This document shows positions 62,330 through 64,000 of a DNA stretch of 64,000 bases, piece by piece (the stretch's first letter is position 1; every line of letters starts with the position of its first letter). The DNA lies in the NCBI GenBank assembly GCA_905221605.1, contig CAJNDS010002405.1, forward strand, positions 70,001 to 134,000, read 5' to 3'. Under the pieces are notes generated by a model. That model searched no databases and was not told the origin of the DNA. It worked only from the letters and a program-made list of their open reading frames with translations. The position numbers and the translations under genes were made by a program. The stretch is from Symbiodinium natans (lineage: Eukaryota > Sar > Dinophyceae > Suessiales > Symbiodiniaceae).

Positions 62330-64000
62330 AGCTGATAGTGCAGAGCCTGGGTTCAAAAAAGGGTTTAGGGCTGCTTGGGTTTGGGTTCTAGGGTTTAGAC
62401 TAGAGGTCTTTTGCAGCGTCAGGGCTTTTGGTGAGGGTTCACTTGGAGGTTCATGGGTCGTTATCAGAAGTCAGGTTATAATTATGGCAGCTATAGGGGG
62501 CTTATCAACCGCCACAGCAAACCACCCTCAGACTAACAGCTGCTACAGACCCTTTTCCCCAAACACTTCAACATTCTGAGCCCAAAATCTTCAACCCTTC
62601 TGCCCTCGGCTCTTTTGAGCCCCTAACCTAAGCAGCACATCAGCCAAGACAAGCAGGGAGGTGGAAGCAACATGCCCAGCAAACCTGCATCCCAGTGAAA
62701 CAAAGCAAGTGTGGCAAGAGCCGAAGTAAACTCGAGCCACCTTGGCTGACCTGCTGCTAGGGTTTCTTACTGGATCAAAACCCAACTTTTCAACTTTTGG
62801 GCTTCTTATAAGGTAGTTTATTCTGGAAGTTTCAACTTTTATTTCCTTGGGTTTTGGGCCAGTTAGGTTTAGTGTTTAGGGTTTGGGGCTAGCACGCAGA
62901 GTCCCGATGCAAAAACGGTCAAGGGCCACCTTTTGTATGAAGACTGAACACGTGCGCATTTCAGGTCTTAGGGGTTTTGCCGCATCCTACGATACCCTGC
63001 AATAGTAGTACAGTCTAAGCTACGCGCATGGCACAGAAAGCAAGGGTTTAGGGTTCAGGGTGTATTGGCTTTGCGCCAGGGTTCCTTGTGTGTCTTAGGG
63101 CTCGTCGCCTTTGTGGTGCTTTACTGTAACCTTGGATCCTTAGCCTTTTTTGGGTTCATTGGGTTTCTTACTAAGGCAGCTAAACGTTTAGTTTTTTACT
63201 AGCCTCCTAAGTGCAGCCAAGTCGCAGTCCTAGTGGAGTAAGAAAGCCCTACGCGGGAGCATCCCAACGTTAACCTTCAAGCAGGGGACAGGAGACCCAA
63301 AACCCTATAGCCCCCTACAGCCCCCTCCAAGCTTTAGGGTTTAGGGCTTAGGGTTGGCGTTCGCTTGCATCGGGCTGGCCAAGCCCAGTCTGAAGCAAGA
63401 ACGGTTGACCTTTAAGATTCTGCCCTCTAATTACTCTTGTCTTTTGTTTTTTTTTTGCTGCGGGGGCCGGGGGGGGGGGGGGGGTTGGAGGGGGGGGGGG
63501 GGGGTTCAGGATTCAGGGTTTAGTTTTCTTAGTTTTAACCCGAAACTCTACACTTGAAAGGACGCAATAGGGGTCGGAATATTTTTTTTGAATTCCCCCA
63601 TGGTCCCTTTCTAACATACTAGAATCGCTTCCAAAACCCTATTTTAATCACAAGCCCCTATAGGGTCTAGGGTTTAGGGTTTAGGCCAGCAATGAGTCCG
63701 GATGCAAAAAAAGGGGTTTAGGGTAGTAGGGGGTTCTCCTTGGAATTCAGGGAAATCGAAATCCAACAAGGTTCTGTCCTTGCTCATCCGGCTTCGTCAG
63801 CTCCTCGCCCGATTCTGCAGGGTTTAGGGTTTAGGGTTTAGGGTTTAGGGTTTAGGGTTTAGGGCTAGCTCCTGGCAGGCAGTGCAGCAGTCCTAGCCGT
63901 AAAAAAGGGCTAGCTCCTGGTTCAATTGGGTTAGGGTTCGGCATTAGGGTTTCTTAAACCCTAAACCGTGCGCCCGAAACCTAAGCCGGTGACAAAAAGG
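62330..64000. other. No further exon recognised
   Basis: It holds half a family B element (62441-62510), a family I element, G runs at 63468-63504 and TTTAGGG arrays at 63672-63685 and 63822-63865. It is presumably intron of the helicase gene. Confidence 0.4.
62770..62862. mobile_element. Family I MITE-like element, copy 2
   Basis: CTGGATCAAAACCC to GGGTTTTGGGCCAG with the same interior (CAACTTTTCAACTTTTGGGC, AGTTTCAACTTTTATTTCC). Confidence 0.85.

Noticed and set aside
1-64000. Subtelomeric location of the window
   Set aside because: Arrays are short, in both orientations, and interleaved with exons of at least three genes over the whole window; a chromosome end would give long arrays in one direction.
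1-64000. CRISPR array
   Set aside because: Short repeats are contiguous or irregularly spaced telomeric units, not direct repeats with unique spacers of constant size; the genome is eukaryotic.
1-64000. Dinoflagellate spliced-leader relics (end of leader TTTTGGCTCAAG)
   Set aside because: No convincing match was noticed next to a candidate exon; TGGCTCAAAACCC at 58441 is the end of a family I element.

Overview
The window looks like nuclear DNA of a dinoflagellate. Three things point there. (1) Plant-type telomeric repeat, TTTAGGG/CCCTAAA and close variants, occurs in dozens of interstitial arrays on both strands. (2) Coding sequence is cut into very small exons (14 to about 135 nt) separated by long introns. 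(3) In the exon chains that homology and codon phase allow me to follow, the 5' splice sites are mostly GC, with GT and GA as minorities (my tally for 35 introns is about 20 GC, 11 GT, 4 GA), all joined to AG; GC and GA donors are a known dinoflagellate trait. No rRNA, tRNA, CRISPR array or prokaryote-like operon was seen. Almost all of the longer open frames are noise or read through the repeat arrays (GFGVWG or NPKPQT peptides).

A plus-strand layout can be read. 1-2.6 kb: no gene recognised. 2.6-8.1 kb: palindromic elements, telomeric arrays and weak single-exon candidates. 8.18-12.56 kb: six exons that join in phase into one compact domain of a PH-like type that I believe is common in dinoflagellate proteins. 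12.7-14.0 kb: exon-like segments of unknown function. 14.2-29.3 kb: at least 15 exons of 3-hydroxy-3-methylglutaryl-CoA lyase (HMGCL), continuing in phase at 29.8-30.9 kb into the start of a CaiB/BaiF (class III) CoA-transferase, so probably a lyase/CoA-transferase fusion. 31-40.8 kb: candidate exons, two of them resembling phosphoglycerate kinase, and the last exon of a gene ending at 40829. 41.66 kb to at least 59.75 kb (probably 62.2 kb): a RAD5/HLTF-like SNF2 helicase starting with a HIRAN domain and running through the Walker A, DEAH and LTGTPIQN motifs; its RING and helicase-C part would lie beyond the window.

The outstanding feature is the telomere-like repeat. Nearly every intron I could delimit holds one or more arrays. 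Several places record how arrays arrived: a 40-bp direct repeat flanking a short array at a splice acceptor (8078-8188), an array sitting inside one copy of a palindromic element at a point where two other copies have none (25566-25613), an array replacing the arm of another element (50517-50655), and a 171-bp segment duplication carrying an array (10541-10802). Arrays of different units (7-mers TTTAGGG or TTTGGGG, 8-mers CCCCTAAA or TTTTAGGG) are internally homogeneous, so they were amplified locally. At least ten families of short palindromic, MITE-like elements are also dispersed; one copy abuts the 3' splice site of a helicase exon and another is nested in a second family.

Together the sequence suggests genes kept functional, or recently functional, while their introns are colonised by telomeric repeat and small inverted-repeat elements.
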